A stretch of DNA of 18,020 bases, taken from assembly GCA_946481235.1 (NCBI GenBank), contig CAMLME010000016.1:1-18020 (forward strand). The letters run 5' to 3'. Under the pieces are notes generated by a model. It was not told where the DNA came from and did no database searches. It saw only the letters and a program-made list of their open reading frames with translations. Each line of letters opens with the position of its first letter. Position 1 is the first letter of the stretch. The DNA comes from an uncultured Methylobacillus sp. Lineage in GTDB: Bacteria; Pseudomonadota; Gammaproteobacteria; Burkholderiales; Methylophilaceae. The position numbers and the translations under genes are program-made. Below are positions 9,262 through 17,006 of the stretch, one piece after another.

Positions 9262-9834
9262 ATGAGCATCAAATCCGACAAATGGATACGCCGCATGGCG
9301 GAACAACACGGCATGATCGATCCGTTCGAGCCGGGCCAGGTCAAGGAAACCAACGGCCACAAACTGGTGTCGTATGGAACTTCGAGCTATGGGTACGATA
9401 TTCGCTGCTCCAGCGAGTTCAAGCTGTTCACTAATCTGAACAGCACCATCGTCGATCCAAAGAATTTCGACCCGAATTCGTTCGTCGAAGTGGATGCCGA
9501 CTACTGCATCATTCCGCCCAACTCGTTTGCATTGGCGCGTACGGTGGAATATTTCCGTATTCCGCGCAACGTACTGACGATCTGCCTCGGTAAATCGACT
9601 TACGCGCGTTGCGGCATCATTGTCAACGTAACGCCGTTCGAACCGGAATGGGAAGGCTATGTCACCCTGGAGTTCAGCAACACTACACCGCTGCCGGCCA
9701 AGATTTACGCCAATGAAGGCTGCGCACAGGTACTGTTCTTCGAAGCGGATGATGATGACGTATGTGAGACTTCCTACAAGGATCGTGGCGGCAAATACCA
9801 GGGCCAGCATGGCGTGACGCTGCCCAAGATCTGA
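9262..9834 (+). CDS. dcd: dCTP deaminase
   Basis: The enzyme converts dCTP to dUTP and ammonia, feeding dTMP synthesis. The 190-residue protein has the trimeric dUTPase-fold signature: SYGYDIR (residues 42-48), the nucleotide-binding loop [10 protein letters not shown] (110-119) with the conserved Ser/Arg, and the catalytic glutamate E137 in VTLEFSN. It ends [14 protein letters not shown]. It is somewhat different from the E. coli chain in the N-terminal half and resembles the form common in betaproteobacteria. No strong Shine-Dalgarno precedes the ATG. A small gene begins four bases after its stop, so the two are probably one transcript. Confidence 0.95.
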   Translation: MSIKSDKWIRRMAEQHGMIDPFEPGQVKETNGHKLVSYGTSSYGYDIRCSSEFKLFTNLNSTIVDPKNFDPNSFVEVDADYCIIPPNSFALARTVEYFRIPRNVLTICLGKSTYARCGIIVNVTPFEPEWEGYVTLEFSNTTPLPAKIYANEGCAQVLFFEADDDDVCETSYKDRGGKYQGQHGVTLPKI

Positions 9835-9838
9835 GGCT

Positions 9839-10063
9839 ATGCAACCGAATATCGAAAAAATCGTCTGGCGCGGCCCCAAGGGCGAAGTGATCGCCTGCAC
9901 CGAAAAGAACAAGGTGATGCGCGAAAACCTGGAAGAACTGCGTCAGATGGCGCAGGACGCGCTGGAAGACGCCGTACTGATGGGCTGCGACGAAGAACAA
10001 GTACGCAATGCGCTGGCCGAGCTGATGCTTGGCCTGATCAACCCCTACCCCCCTCGCGAATAG
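9839..10063 (+). CDS. Small protein of unknown function downstream of dcd
   Basis: The predicted 74-residue, acidic, soluble protein has no signal peptide or membrane segment. It opens MQPNIEKIVWRGPKGEVIACTEKNKVM, which looks like a short beta hairpin, followed by a probable long amphipathic helix (ENLEELRQMAQDALEDAVLMG), a second helix and the end NPYPPRE. I do not recognise the family. Its start lies four bases after the dcd stop with GAGG overlapping that stop, which suggests translational coupling. The codon choice matches neighbouring genes and the helix pattern is regular, so it is probably a real gene rather than chance. A 60-base gap separates it from the decarboxylase. Confidence 0.7.
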   Translation: MQPNIEKIVWRGPKGEVIACTEKNKVMRENLEELRQMAQDALEDAVLMGCDEEQVRNALAELMLGLINPYPPRE

Positions 10064-10123
10064 CGCGCGCATTCTTTGCTAGCGCCTTCTTTTTTCACAT
10101 CCTCTTTTGCGTGAGGAAATGCC

Positions 10124-12367
10124 ATGAAATTCCGTTTTCCCGTCGTCATCATTGACGAAGACTTCCGCTCCGAGAACACCTCGGGCCTGGGTATCCGCGT
10201 ATTGGCCAAGGCCATCGAGGACGAAGGCTTCGAGGTGCTCGGCGTCACCAGCTTTGTCGATATGGCTTCGTTCGCGCAGCAGCAAAGCCGTGCTTCGGCC
10301 TTTATTTTGTCGATAGACGATGAGGAATTCGCGGAGGAATCACAGGATGCGCTGGACCGCCTGCGCGCCTTCGTGGACGAGATCCGTTTCCGCAATGAGG
10401 AAATCCCGATTTTCCTGCATGGCGAAACCCGGACGTCGCGCCATATTCCGAACGAAATCCTGCGCGAGTTGAACGGCTTCATCCACATGTACGAGGATAC
10501 GCCGGAGTTCATCGCCCGCTACATCGTACGCGAAGCGCGCACTTACCTCGACTCGCTGCCGCCGCCGTTCTTCCGCGCGCTGACGCATTACGCGGCCGAC
10601 GGTTCCTATTCCTGGCACTGCCCCGGGCACTCCGGCGGCGTCGCTTTCCTCAAGTCGCCTGTGGGACAGATGTTCCACCAGTTCTTCGGCGAAAACATGT
10701 TGCGCGCCGATGTCTGCAACGCAGTCGACGAACTCGGCCAACTGCTCGACCACACCGGTCCGGTCGCTGCTTCGGAGCGCAACGCGGCGCGCATTTTCAA
10801 TTGCGACCACCTGTTTTTCGTGACCAACGGCACATCGACATCCAACAAGATCGTCTGGCACTCCACCGTGGCGCCCGGCGACATCGTGGTGGTGGACCGC
10901 AACTGCCATAAATCCATCCTGCACTCGATCATGATGACCGGTGCGATTCCCGTCTTCCTGATGCCGACACGCAATCACTTCGGCATCATCGGCCCGATCC
11001 CCCTTGAAGAATTCAAGCCGGAAAACATCCGCAAGAAAATCGAGGCCAACCCGTTTGCCCGCGGCGTGCAGGGCAAACCGCGCGTGCTGACGATTACGCA
11101 AAGCACTTACGACGGCATCCTATATAACGTCGACACCATCAAGCAGATGCTGGACGGCGAAATCGACACGCTGCATTTCGATGAAGCCTGGTTGCCGCAT
11201 GCAACTTTCCACGACTTCTATCGCAGCATGCACGCCATCGGCAAGGACAGGCCGCGCTGCGAAACTTCGATGCTGTTTTCGACGCAATCCACGCATAAAT
11301 TGCTGGCCGGGCTTTCCCAGGCATCGCAGATCCTGGTGCAGGATGCTACCGACAACAAGCTTGATCGCGACGTGTTCAACGAAGCCTATTTGATGCACAC
11401 CTCGACCAGCCCGCAATATTCGATCATTGCCTCCTGCGACGTCGCCGCGGCGATGATGGAGCCGCCAGGCGGCACCGCACTGGTCGAGGAATCGATCATG
11501 GAAGCACTGGATTTCCGCCGCGCGATGCGCAAGGTGGATGCCGAATGGGGTTCCGACTGGTGGTTCAAGGTCTGGGGGCCGGATTACCTGGCCGAAGAAG
11601 GCATCGGCGAACGCGAAGACTGGATGCTGCGCGACTCCGAGCGCTGGCACGGTTTCAGCAACCTCGCTACCGGCTTCAACATGCTGGATCCGATCAAGGC
11701 CACCGTCATTACGCCGGGGCTGGACATGGACGGCGACTTTTCCGACGATTTCGGCATTCCGGCGGCCATTGTCACCAAGTACCTCGCGGAACACGGCGTC
11801 ATCGTCGAAAAGACCGGCCTGTACTCGTTCTTCATCATGTTTACCATCGGCATCACCAAGGGCCGCTGGAACACGCTGGTGACCGCGCTGCAGCAATTCA
11901 AGGACGATTACGACAAGAACCAGCCGCTATGGCGCGTATTGCCCGAATTCGTCATCAAGCAACCGCGTTACGAAAAAATTGGCCTGCGCGAGTTGTGTGC
12001 GCAGATCCATGGCATTTACAAGGCCAACGACGTCGCCCGCCTCACGACGGAAATGTATCTTTCGAACATGATTCCGGCGATGAAGCCGGCGGACGCCTTT
12101 GCCAAGATGGCGCACAAGGAAATCGAGCGCATCGAGATCGACGAGCTGGAAAACCGTGTTACCAGCGTGCTGCTGACGCCTTATCCGCCGGGCATCCCGC
12201 TGCTCATCCCGGGCGAGCGATTCAACCGCACCATCGTGCGCTACCTGCAGTTCGCGCGTGAATTCAACGAGCGCTTCCCTGGCTTCGAGACCGACATTCA
12301 CGGCCTGGTGAAGGAAGTTGGCGAGAATGGCAAGGTAAGATACTACGTGGACTGCGTCGCCGGCTAA
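10124..12367 (+). CDS. Orn/Lys/Arg decarboxylase, PLP fold-type I
   Basis: The 747-residue protein belongs to the large inducible-type amino acid decarboxylases (AdiA, CadA/LdcI, SpeF, Pseudomonas LdcA). An N-terminal response-regulator-like wing (about 1-130, VVIIDEDF...) is followed by the PLP domain. Key sites are the SWHCPGHSGG block, NGTSTSNKIVWH, DRNCHKSILHS, the PLP-pairing aspartate in HFDEAW, and the Schiff-base lysine K392 in STHKLL. The C-terminal domain holds VEKTGLYSFF and LLTPYPPGIPLLIPGERF. It produces cadaverine, putrescine or agmatine; substrate cannot be settled here, and the overall pattern is nearest what I recall of Pseudomonas LdcA (lysine). GAGGA ahead of ATG at 10124 supports the start. 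The stop codon overlaps that of convergent folA. Confidence 0.9.
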   Translation: MKFRFPVVIIDEDFRSENTSGLGIRVLAKAIEDEGFEVLGVTSFVDMASFAQQQSRASAFILSIDDEEFAEESQDALDRLRAFVDEIRFRNEEIPIFLHGETRTSRHIPNEILRELNGFIHMYEDTPEFIARYIVREARTYLDSLPPPFFRALTHYAADGSYSWHCPGHSGGVAFLKSPVGQMFHQFFGENMLRADVCNAVDELGQLLDHTGPVAASERNAARIFNCDHLFFVTNGTSTSNKIVWHSTVAPGDIVVVDRNCHKSILHSIMMTGAIPVFLMPTRNHFGIIGPIPLEEFKPENIRKKIEANPFARGVQGKPRVLTITQSTYDGILYNVDTIKQMLDGEIDTLHFDEAWLPHATFHDFYRSMHAIGKDRPRCETSMLFSTQSTHKLLAGLSQASQILVQDATDNKLDRDVFNEAYLMHTSTSPQYSIIASCDVAAAMMEPPGGTALVEESIMEALDFRRAMRKVDAEWGSDWWFKVWGPDYLAEEGIGEREDWMLRDSERWHGFSNLATGFNMLDPIKATVITPGLDMDGDFSDDFGIPAAIVTKYLAEHGVIVEKTGLYSFFIMFTIGITKGRWNTLVTALQQFKDDYDKNQPLWRVLPEFVIKQPRYEKIGLRELCAQIHGIYKANDVARLTTEMYLSNMIPAMKPADAFAKMAHKEIERIEIDELENRVTSVLLTPYPPGIPLLIPGERFNRTIVRYLQFAREFNERFPGFETDIHGLVKEVGENGKVRYYVDCVAG

Positions 12368-12858
12368 ACGCTGGCGGCCTGTCGTTCGTATACCACAAAG
12401 CTGTAAGCCAGGCCTTCGGGGCTGACGTGCCGCTCGCGCGTCAGCTCGCGCCAGGCACTTTGATCATACTCAGGGAAGTATGCATCGGCCGCGTACTCGC
12501 CGCTGATCTCCGTCAAATATAGCCGGTCGGCTTTGATCAGCGCTTCGCGATATAACTCTGCCCCTCCGATCACGAAGATTTCCTCATCGCTTCCGCATTG
12601 TGAAATAGCCGACTCCAGCGACCCCGCCGTAATCGCGCCCTCGACACAATAGTCCGTTTGGCGACTGACAATGACCGTCATCCGGCCCGGAAGCAACCTT
12701 CCTAGCGACTCATAGGTCTTACGTCCCATGATAATATGGTGGCCCATCGTGAGGCTGCGAAAACGCTTGAGATCTTCAGGCAAATGCCAGGGTAAGGCAT
12801 TATCGAGACCGATTGCCTTGTTGTCGGCAACGGCAGCTATCACTGATACACAGGACAT
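12364..12858 (-). CDS. folA: Dihydrofolate reductase
   Basis: The enzyme reduces dihydrofolate with NADPH for thymidylate and purine synthesis; it is the trimethoprim target. The 164-residue product has the standard motifs: IGLDNALPWHLPEDL with catalytic acid D29, MGRKTYESLGR (NADPH phosphate site), and EIFVIGGAELY. I chose the ATG at 12858 because GGTGAG lies seven bases ahead. A GTG and a TTG farther upstream are in frame, but the GTG is part of that ribosome-binding site. TATAAT on the minus strand (12887-12892) is a likely -10. The gene is divergent from glrK (51-base gap) and convergent with the decarboxylase, sharing four bases at their stops. Confidence 0.95.
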   Translation of the reverse strand: MSCVSVIAAVADNKAIGLDNALPWHLPEDLKRFRSLTMGHHIIMGRKTYESLGRLLPGRMTVIVSRQTDYCVEGAITAGSLESAISQCGSDEEIFVIGGAELYREALIKADRLYLTEISGEYAADAYFPEYDQSAWRELTRERHVSPEGLAYSFVVYERQAASV

Positions 12859-12886
12859 AATATTGCTCACCAATTGAATGCCTGAA

Positions 12887-12892
12887 ATTATA
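12887..12892 (-). promoter_or_regulatory. Probable -10 box of folA
   Basis: The minus strand reads TATAAT, a perfect -10 hexamer, 28 bases upstream of the folA ATG. No good -35 is seen at 16-18 bases. The same few bases on the plus strand (TATAAG, 12889-12894) could serve glrK, so the two divergent genes may compete for one site. Confidence 0.4.
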
Positions 12893-12909
12893 AGCTCCCC
12901 ACACCCACA

Positions 12910-14355
12910 ATGAAGCGCTTACGAATCTTCTACCCAAATTCTTTTCTCAAGCTGCTCTCGATCGGTTTCATATTGACGATCCTGCCGCTGCTGTTTGCCT
13001 TTGCCAATGCCGCACTTTACCTCGACCGCCTCGCAGACCAGAGCTACAAAACCGTACACCGGGCAGTTGAAGCAACACGCGCCAGCCGGGTCCTGACCGA
13101 GCAATTGACGATCATCGAACGGGGCACCCGCCAATACCTGGTCCTCGGCGACGAAGCCTTGCTGGACAGTTATCGCGGCGCGCACGAAAAATTCGAAACC
13201 ACCGTAGATGAGTTGGCAAAGCTTCCGCTCGACAGCACGCTCCGGCGCCAGTTGGAAGAATTAAGCCGGCGCGAAATTGCGCTGTTCAATAACGTCATGA
13301 GCGGCAATGCGCAAAACGACATGCAAGCCATCGTGACCGAGTTCTTCCATCTTTCCGAACTCGCCAAATCGATATTGAGCGCCAACAACCGCCTGATCGA
13401 CCGCGAATCCTCGGTACTGGTAGCGACAGCGGAGCGTGCCCAGCATATGCTGCTTTGGCAGACCCTGCCGCTGGTCCCGATCGCGCTGCTGGTCGCAGTC
13501 GCGATTACATTTCTGCTGACACGACCGATACGCCGCATGGATGTCGCCATCCGCAGGCTGGGCCGAGGTGAGTATAACGACCCGATCTCCATCGACGGCC
13601 CACGCGATTTAAGAAGATTGGGTGAACGTTTGGAGTGGTTACGCATCCAATTGTGCGACCTGGAAGAACAGAAAAAAAGATTCCTGCGCAATGTTTCCCA
13701 CGAATTGAAAACACCGCTGACTTCTATCCGCGAGGGCAGCGAATTATTAACCGAAGAAGTCGGTGGCATGCTTTCGCCGCAACAGCGCGAAATCGCCGCG
13801 ATTCTTCATGAGAACAGCTTACGACTGCAAAAGATGATCGAGAATCTCCTGTACTACACTGCGGTTCAATTCCAGAAACCCATACTCCATTTAGAAAGAG
13901 TTGAACTCAAGCCACTGATTGAAGAGGCAATTTCCTCCTACACATTGACCATCGACGCAAAAAATCTCAGTATTGTGCTCGCGCTTATTGATCTTTCACT
14001 GGAAGGTGACCGAGAGCAATTACTAACCGTGATCGACAATCTTATTTCAAATGCCATTAAATACACTCCCCGCGGCGGCAGCATTACCGTACGCCTGGCG
14101 CGCGAAAACGATAAGGCCCTGGTTGAAGTTTCCGACAGCGGTCCGGGCATTGCGCCGGCCGATCGTGCACGCCTTTTCGAACCGTTTTACCGCGGCAGCG
14201 GCAATGTAGACAGCCATGTCAGCGGCAGCGGCCTTGGTCTATCCATTGCACGCGAATATATAGACGCCCATGCCGGCGAAGTGACTCTAATGCCATCGGA
14301 AAAAGGCGCTTGCTTCAGAGTCACCCTCCCCTTCTTACAGCCGGCAGCATCATGA
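12910..14355 (+). CDS. glrK: Two-component sensor histidine kinase GlrK/QseE
   Basis: The 481-residue inner-membrane kinase has TM1 at about residues 15-36, a helical periplasmic sensor region, TM2 at about 185-205, then HAMP. The HisKA box FLRNVSHELKTPLTSIREGSELL carries the phospho-accepting H264. The ATPase domain shows the N box (NLISNAIKYTP), G1 (DSGPGIA), F (FEPFYRGSG) and G2 (GSGLGLSIA). The REGSELL variant after the H box, the length, and the position ahead of a lipoprotein and a sigma54 response regulator all fit GlrK, also called QseE. The enterobacterial kinase responds to envelope signals; reported adrenergic sensing is for enterics and should not be assumed here. No clear Shine-Dalgarno precedes the ATG. 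Its stop overlaps the next start (ATGA, 14352-14355). Confidence 0.9.
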   Translation: MKRLRIFYPNSFLKLLSIGFILTILPLLFAFANAALYLDRLADQSYKTVHRAVEATRASRVLTEQLTIIERGTRQYLVLGDEALLDSYRGAHEKFETTVDELAKLPLDSTLRRQLEELSRREIALFNNVMSGNAQNDMQAIVTEFFHLSELAKSILSANNRLIDRESSVLVATAERAQHMLLWQTLPLVPIALLVAVAITFLLTRPIRRMDVAIRRLGRGEYNDPISIDGPRDLRRLGERLEWLRIQLCDLEEQKKRFLRNVSHELKTPLTSIREGSELLTEEVGGMLSPQQREIAAILHENSLRLQKMIENLLYYTAVQFQKPILHLERVELKPLIEEAISSYTLTIDAKNLSIVLALIDLSLEGDREQLLTVIDNLISNAIKYTPRGGSITVRLARENDKALVEVSDSGPGIAPADRARLFEPFYRGSGNVDSHVSGSGLGLSIAREYIDAHAGEVTLMPSEKGACFRVTLPFLQPAAS

Positions 14356-14921
14356 AAATCTCTTTTTGGTCCATTTGTTGCCTGATCTTTTTCCTTACGG
14401 GCTGCGCTCCCTTGCCGCCCAAAACCGTAAATACGCCAACACCCATCATAGTCGTACGTGCGGACAATGAAATACTGGCTTATGCCTTGAGTTATGGAGC
14501 ACTGCCCGCCGAAGAGCAGCGTAAGGAATTTGCACTTGTCATGCAGGCGCTCAATAAGGACAAGAAAAACATGACTAACCGAATGAAAGCAGCGCTGGTC
14601 CTGTCATTGCCCGCCAGTCGCCAGCGCGACAACGCACGCGCGCTGGCATTACTGGATGAAATCCAGCGAGATGGCGATGCTGATCCTGATACGAAAGCGA
14701 TTTCCGCATTGCTGAAGGAATATGTAAGCGAACGACAGAAACTGGAAGAGAACGCAGCAAAACTCGGCGCCAAGCACAATGAGGATCTAAAACGCCTGGA
14801 AGCCTTGCAACTCAAGGCAGATGGACTACAGCAAAAGGCCGATGGCCTGCAGCAGAAACTGGACGACTTGAAGAAAATCGAAAAAGCACTGACGAATCGC
14901 GATCAGGTAAAACAGAAATGA
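14352..14921 (+). CDS. qseG: QseG-like outer-membrane lipoprotein
   Basis: The 189-residue product has a lipoprotein signal, MKISFWSICCLIFFLTGC, with the lipobox LTGC and lipidated C18. Proline-rich linker, a helical middle (EEQRKEFALVMQALNKDKKN; about 55-135) and a long C-terminal coiled coil follow. The coiled coil includes a tandem seven-residue repeat (LKADGLQ, QKADGLQ, QKLDDLK). The residue after C18 is Ala, not Asp, which favours outer-membrane sorting. In E. coli the lipoprotein encoded between glrK and glrR binds and tunes the kinase. Sequence similarity is modest, so the identification depends mainly on this conserved middle position and general build. The ATGA overlaps on both sides (14352-14355 and 14918-14921) imply fixed stoichiometry with kinase and regulator. 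Confidence 0.78.
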   Translation: MKISFWSICCLIFFLTGCAPLPPKTVNTPTPIIVVRADNEILAYALSYGALPAEEQRKEFALVMQALNKDKKNMTNRMKAALVLSLPASRQRDNARALALLDEIQRDGDADPDTKAISALLKEYVSERQKLEENAAKLGAKHNEDLKRLEALQLKADGLQQKADGLQQKLDDLKKIEKALTNRDQVKQK

Positions 14922-16276
14922 ACGAAACCATACACAAGATATTGATCGTTGACGATGATGCTGACATCGTCAGACTCATTTCCATGCGTCTGCAGGCCGC
15001 GAATTACCAGGTAGAAACAGCCTCCAGCGCCGAGGAGGCTCTCGCGTTGTCATCGGCCAGCAAGCCGCAACTGGTCATTACCGATTTGCGCATGCCCGGT
15101 ATGGATGGCCTCGCCCTGTTCGATACGCTGCATCGTACCGACCCCGGTTTACCGGTAATCATCCTCACTGCGCACGGTTCCATTCCGGATGCGGTCGAAG
15201 CCACTCGACGCGGCGTTTTCGGATTTCTTACCAAGCCGTTCGACAGCAAGGAGCTGTTACGCCAGGTCGCTGCGGCATTGCGTTTGTCGCAGCCGGAAAT
15301 CAGCAATCCCATCGGCGACAGCGACGACTGGCGCAGCGAATTCATCAGCCGCAGTCCGTCCATCGAATCCATGCTCCAGCAGGCCAAGCTGGCGGCTGCC
15401 AGCGGTGCCAGCGTGATGATTCGCGGCGACAGTGGTACCGGCAAGGAACTACTGGCGCAAGCCATCCATAAAGCCAGCCCTCGGCACGACAAGCCTTTTG
15501 TCGCCATCAATTGCGGTGCCATTCCAGAGCCGCTGCTGGAATCCGAATTATTCGGCCATACCAAGGGGGCTTTCACCGGCGCCACGCGGGATCACAAGGG
15601 ACTTTTTCAGGCTGCCGAAGGCGGAACGCTATTTCTCGATGAAATCGGCGACATGCCGCTGACATTGCAGGTAAAGCTGCTCCGTGCACTACAGGAAAGA
15701 ACCGTGCGCCCGGTGGGCGCCACTGCCAGCATTCCTGTAAACGTTCGCATCATTTCGGCGACCCATCGCGATCTGGCCGACGAAATGAAAACCGGACGTT
15801 TCCGGGAGGATCTTTATTACCGGATCAACGTTGTCGGACTGGAAATCCCTCCGTTATCAGCCAGACGTGAAGACATTCCGCCGCTGGCGGGGCATTTCCT
15901 GACTACCATCAGCAACAAATACGATAAATCCGTGAATGGATTTTCGCCAGAGGCAATGGAGTTGCTGCTCAGCGCGCCTTGGCCTGGCAATGTTCGGCAA
16001 CTGCAGAATATCGTGGAGCAAACCGTTGTGCTGTGTACGACGCCGCTTATACCGGCCACCCTGGTGCAAAAGGCCTTGCGCGATGATGTAGGCGGTATTC
16101 TGCCTTTTGAAACAGCACGCCGTAATTTTGAGCGCGATTACCTCGCTCGCCTGCTCAAGGCTACCAATGGCAACGTCACGCAGGCTGCACGGCTCGCACA
16201 ACGTAATCGCACGGAATTTTACAAACTACTGGATCGCCATCAGCTCACCCCCGCTTTATTCAAAAACGAAGAGTAG
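14918..16276 (+). CDS. glrR: Sigma54-dependent response regulator GlrR/QseF
   Basis: The 452-residue NtrC-class activator begins with a receiver domain (about 7-120) with the acidic pocket VDDDAD, phospho-acceptor D56 in ITDLRMPG, switch T in ILTAHGS and K in TKPFD. The AAA+ domain (about 145-375) shows Walker A GDSGTGKE, the sigma54-contact loop GAFTGA, Walker [12 protein letters not shown] and the arginine-finger region [12 protein letters not shown] Fis-type helix-turn-helix ends the protein ([24 protein letters not shown]). All catalytic parts are intact. The RTEFYKLL recognition helix is the kind seen in GlrR/QseF. It is cotranscribed with glrK and qseG. The next intergenic region contains sites of the enterobacterial GlrR type and a sigma54 promoter, so the adjacent gene is its likely target. 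Confidence 0.92.
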   Translation: MNETIHKILIVDDDADIVRLISMRLQAANYQVETASSAEEALALSSASKPQLVITDLRMPGMDGLALFDTLHRTDPGLPVIILTAHGSIPDAVEATRRGVFGFLTKPFDSKELLRQVAAALRLSQPEISNPIGDSDDWRSEFISRSPSIESMLQQAKLAAASGASVMIRGDSGTGKELLAQAIHKASPRHDKPFVAINCGAIPEPLLESELFGHTKGAFTGATRDHKGLFQAAEGGTLFLDEIGDMPLTLQVKLLRALQERTVRPVGATASIPVNVRIISATHRDLADEMKTGRFREDLYYRINVVGLEIPPLSARREDIPPLAGHFLTTISNKYDKSVNGFSPEAMELLLSAPWPGNVRQLQNIVEQTVVLCTTPLIPATLVQKALRDDVGGILPFETARRNFERDYLARLLKATNGNVTQAARLAQRNRTEFYKLLDRHQLTPALFKNEE

Positions 16277-16281
16277 GCAAA

Positions 16282-16299
16282 CGTCTCCTTTTGGAGACA
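16282..16299. promoter_or_regulatory. Putative GlrR upstream activator site 1
   Basis: CGTC-N10-GACA, with inner palindrome GTCTCC-TTTT-GGAGAC (16283-16298), differs at one base from the enterobacterial GlrR operator form TGTC-N10-GACA. It begins five bases after the glrR stop. Its centre lies about 164 bases ahead of the inferred start of transcription and 64 bases ahead of site 2. It has no T tract behind it, so it is not a convincing terminator. Confidence 0.65.
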
Positions 16300-16345
16300 A
16301 TTAAATCCTTTTGTTTTCAGTTAGATAGATAAACATCCATATCAG

Positions 16346-16363
16346 TGTCTCCTTCCGGAGACA
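16346..16363. promoter_or_regulatory. Putative GlrR upstream activator site 2
   Basis: TGTC-N10-GACA is an exact match to the GlrR operator form. The palindrome extends to GTGTCTCC (16345-16352) and GGAGACAC (16357-16364) around TTCC. Its centre is about 100 bases ahead of the inferred transcription start. It shares GTCTCCTT and GGAGACA with site 1. TTTT follows it, so a second role as weak terminator of glrK-qseG-glrR is possible. Confidence 0.7.
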
Positions 16364-16396
16364 CTTTTCCAGCCTTACTTTTTAGCATATCAATGC

Positions 16397-16409
16397 TAAG
16401 TCATTGTTA
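16397..16409 (-). promoter_or_regulatory. Possible IHF binding site
   Basis: The minus strand reads TAACAATGACTTA, which matches eight of the nine fixed positions of WATCAANNNNTTR. It lies in AT-rich DNA between the GlrR-like sites and the sigma54 promoter, where IHF bends DNA in many sigma54 systems. An adjacent inverted repeat TTAGCAT-N4-ATGCTAA (16382-16399) overlaps it. Confidence 0.4.
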
Positions 16410-16428
16410 AAAATCATAAATATTCACC

Positions 16429-16444
16429 TGGCACATCATTTGCT
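16429..16444 (+). promoter_or_regulatory. Sigma54 (RpoN) -24/-12 promoter
   Basis: TGGCAC (16429-16434), five bases, then TTGCT (16440-16444) match the sigma54 consensus at all fixed positions. The invariant GG and GC are exactly 10 bases apart. Transcription should start near 16455, which gives a leader of about 24 bases with AGGA (16469-16472) ahead of the ATG at 16479. Confidence 0.88.
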
Positions 16445-16478
16445 GTAATTAGTTCAACTATTACTGGCAGGAATAACG

Positions 16479-17006
16479 ATGAATAAAGACAGTCAGCGAT
16501 CCAAACGTTTTCGAGAGGCCCTCACCCCTTTGCTTGTCCTCACGCTTGCAAGCGCTGCAAGCCATGCGTTCGCCATGGGCACCGAGGAAGATCAGGTGCA
16601 GACGCCCCTATTCTCGGAATTCAAAAAGCTGGACAGGAATAGTGACGGAAAACTTACCCGCGAAGAAGGTGTGCGGGATACCGATATCGGCCCGAATTTC
16701 GACAAGGCCGACAAAGATAAAAATGACACTCTGAGTGCTGAAGAATACAGCGATTACAAGAGCGGCTTGCAACAGGCAAGAGTCGAGTCTTTCCTCGATG
16801 ACAGTTCTGTCACAGCCAAGGTAAAAGCCGAATTGTTAAAGGATGAAGGAGTGAAGTCCCTCGCCATAAAGGTACAGACGCACCATGGCCAGGTGATTTT
16901 AAGTGGTTTTGTCGACACCGAAGCGCAAGCGCGCCGTGCTGTTGAAATTGCCAACGGCGTGCGGGGCGTTCTCTCGGTAAAGAACAGCTTGATCGTGAAA
17001 GGCTAA
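16479..17006 (+). CDS. Secreted EF-hand plus BON domain protein
   Basis: The product is 175 residues. The signal peptide ends near residue 32 (SHAFA). Two EF-hand loops follow: D52-N54-D56-K58-T60-E63 (DRNSDGKLTREE), and D78-D80-N82-T84-S86-E89 (DKDKNDTLSAEE), the second with Asp in place of the usual Gly at position six. A linker leads into a BON domain (about 107-173: SVTAKVKAELLKDEGVKSLAIKV...GQVILSGFVD...VRGVLSVKNSLIV) as in OsmY and CBS-BON proteins. BON domains bind lipid surfaces and occur in stress-induced periplasmic proteins; EF-hands bind calcium. A calcium-responsive envelope protector is therefore plausible but unproven. Start is fixed by AGGA six bases upstream. A sigma54 promoter and GlrR-like sites precede it. 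Confidence 0.87.
   Translation: MNKDSQRSKRFREALTPLLVLTLASAASHAFAMGTEEDQVQTPLFSEFKKLDRNSDGKLTREEGVRDTDIGPNFDKADKDKNDTLSAEEYSDYKSGLQQARVESFLDDSSVTAKVKAELLKDEGVKSLAIKVQTHHGQVILSGFVDTEAQARRAVEIANGVRGVLSVKNSLIVKG

Noticed and set aside
10340..11896. Long minus-strand open frames opposite the decarboxylase
   Set aside because: Antisense shadows of a GC-rich gene whose plus-strand product is a full, intact enzyme.
16283..16364. The two palindromes as simple tandem terminators of glrK-qseG-glrR
   Set aside because: The first has no T tract and the second only TTTT; their shared TGTC-N10-GACA form and spacing fit operators better, though the second may have both roles.
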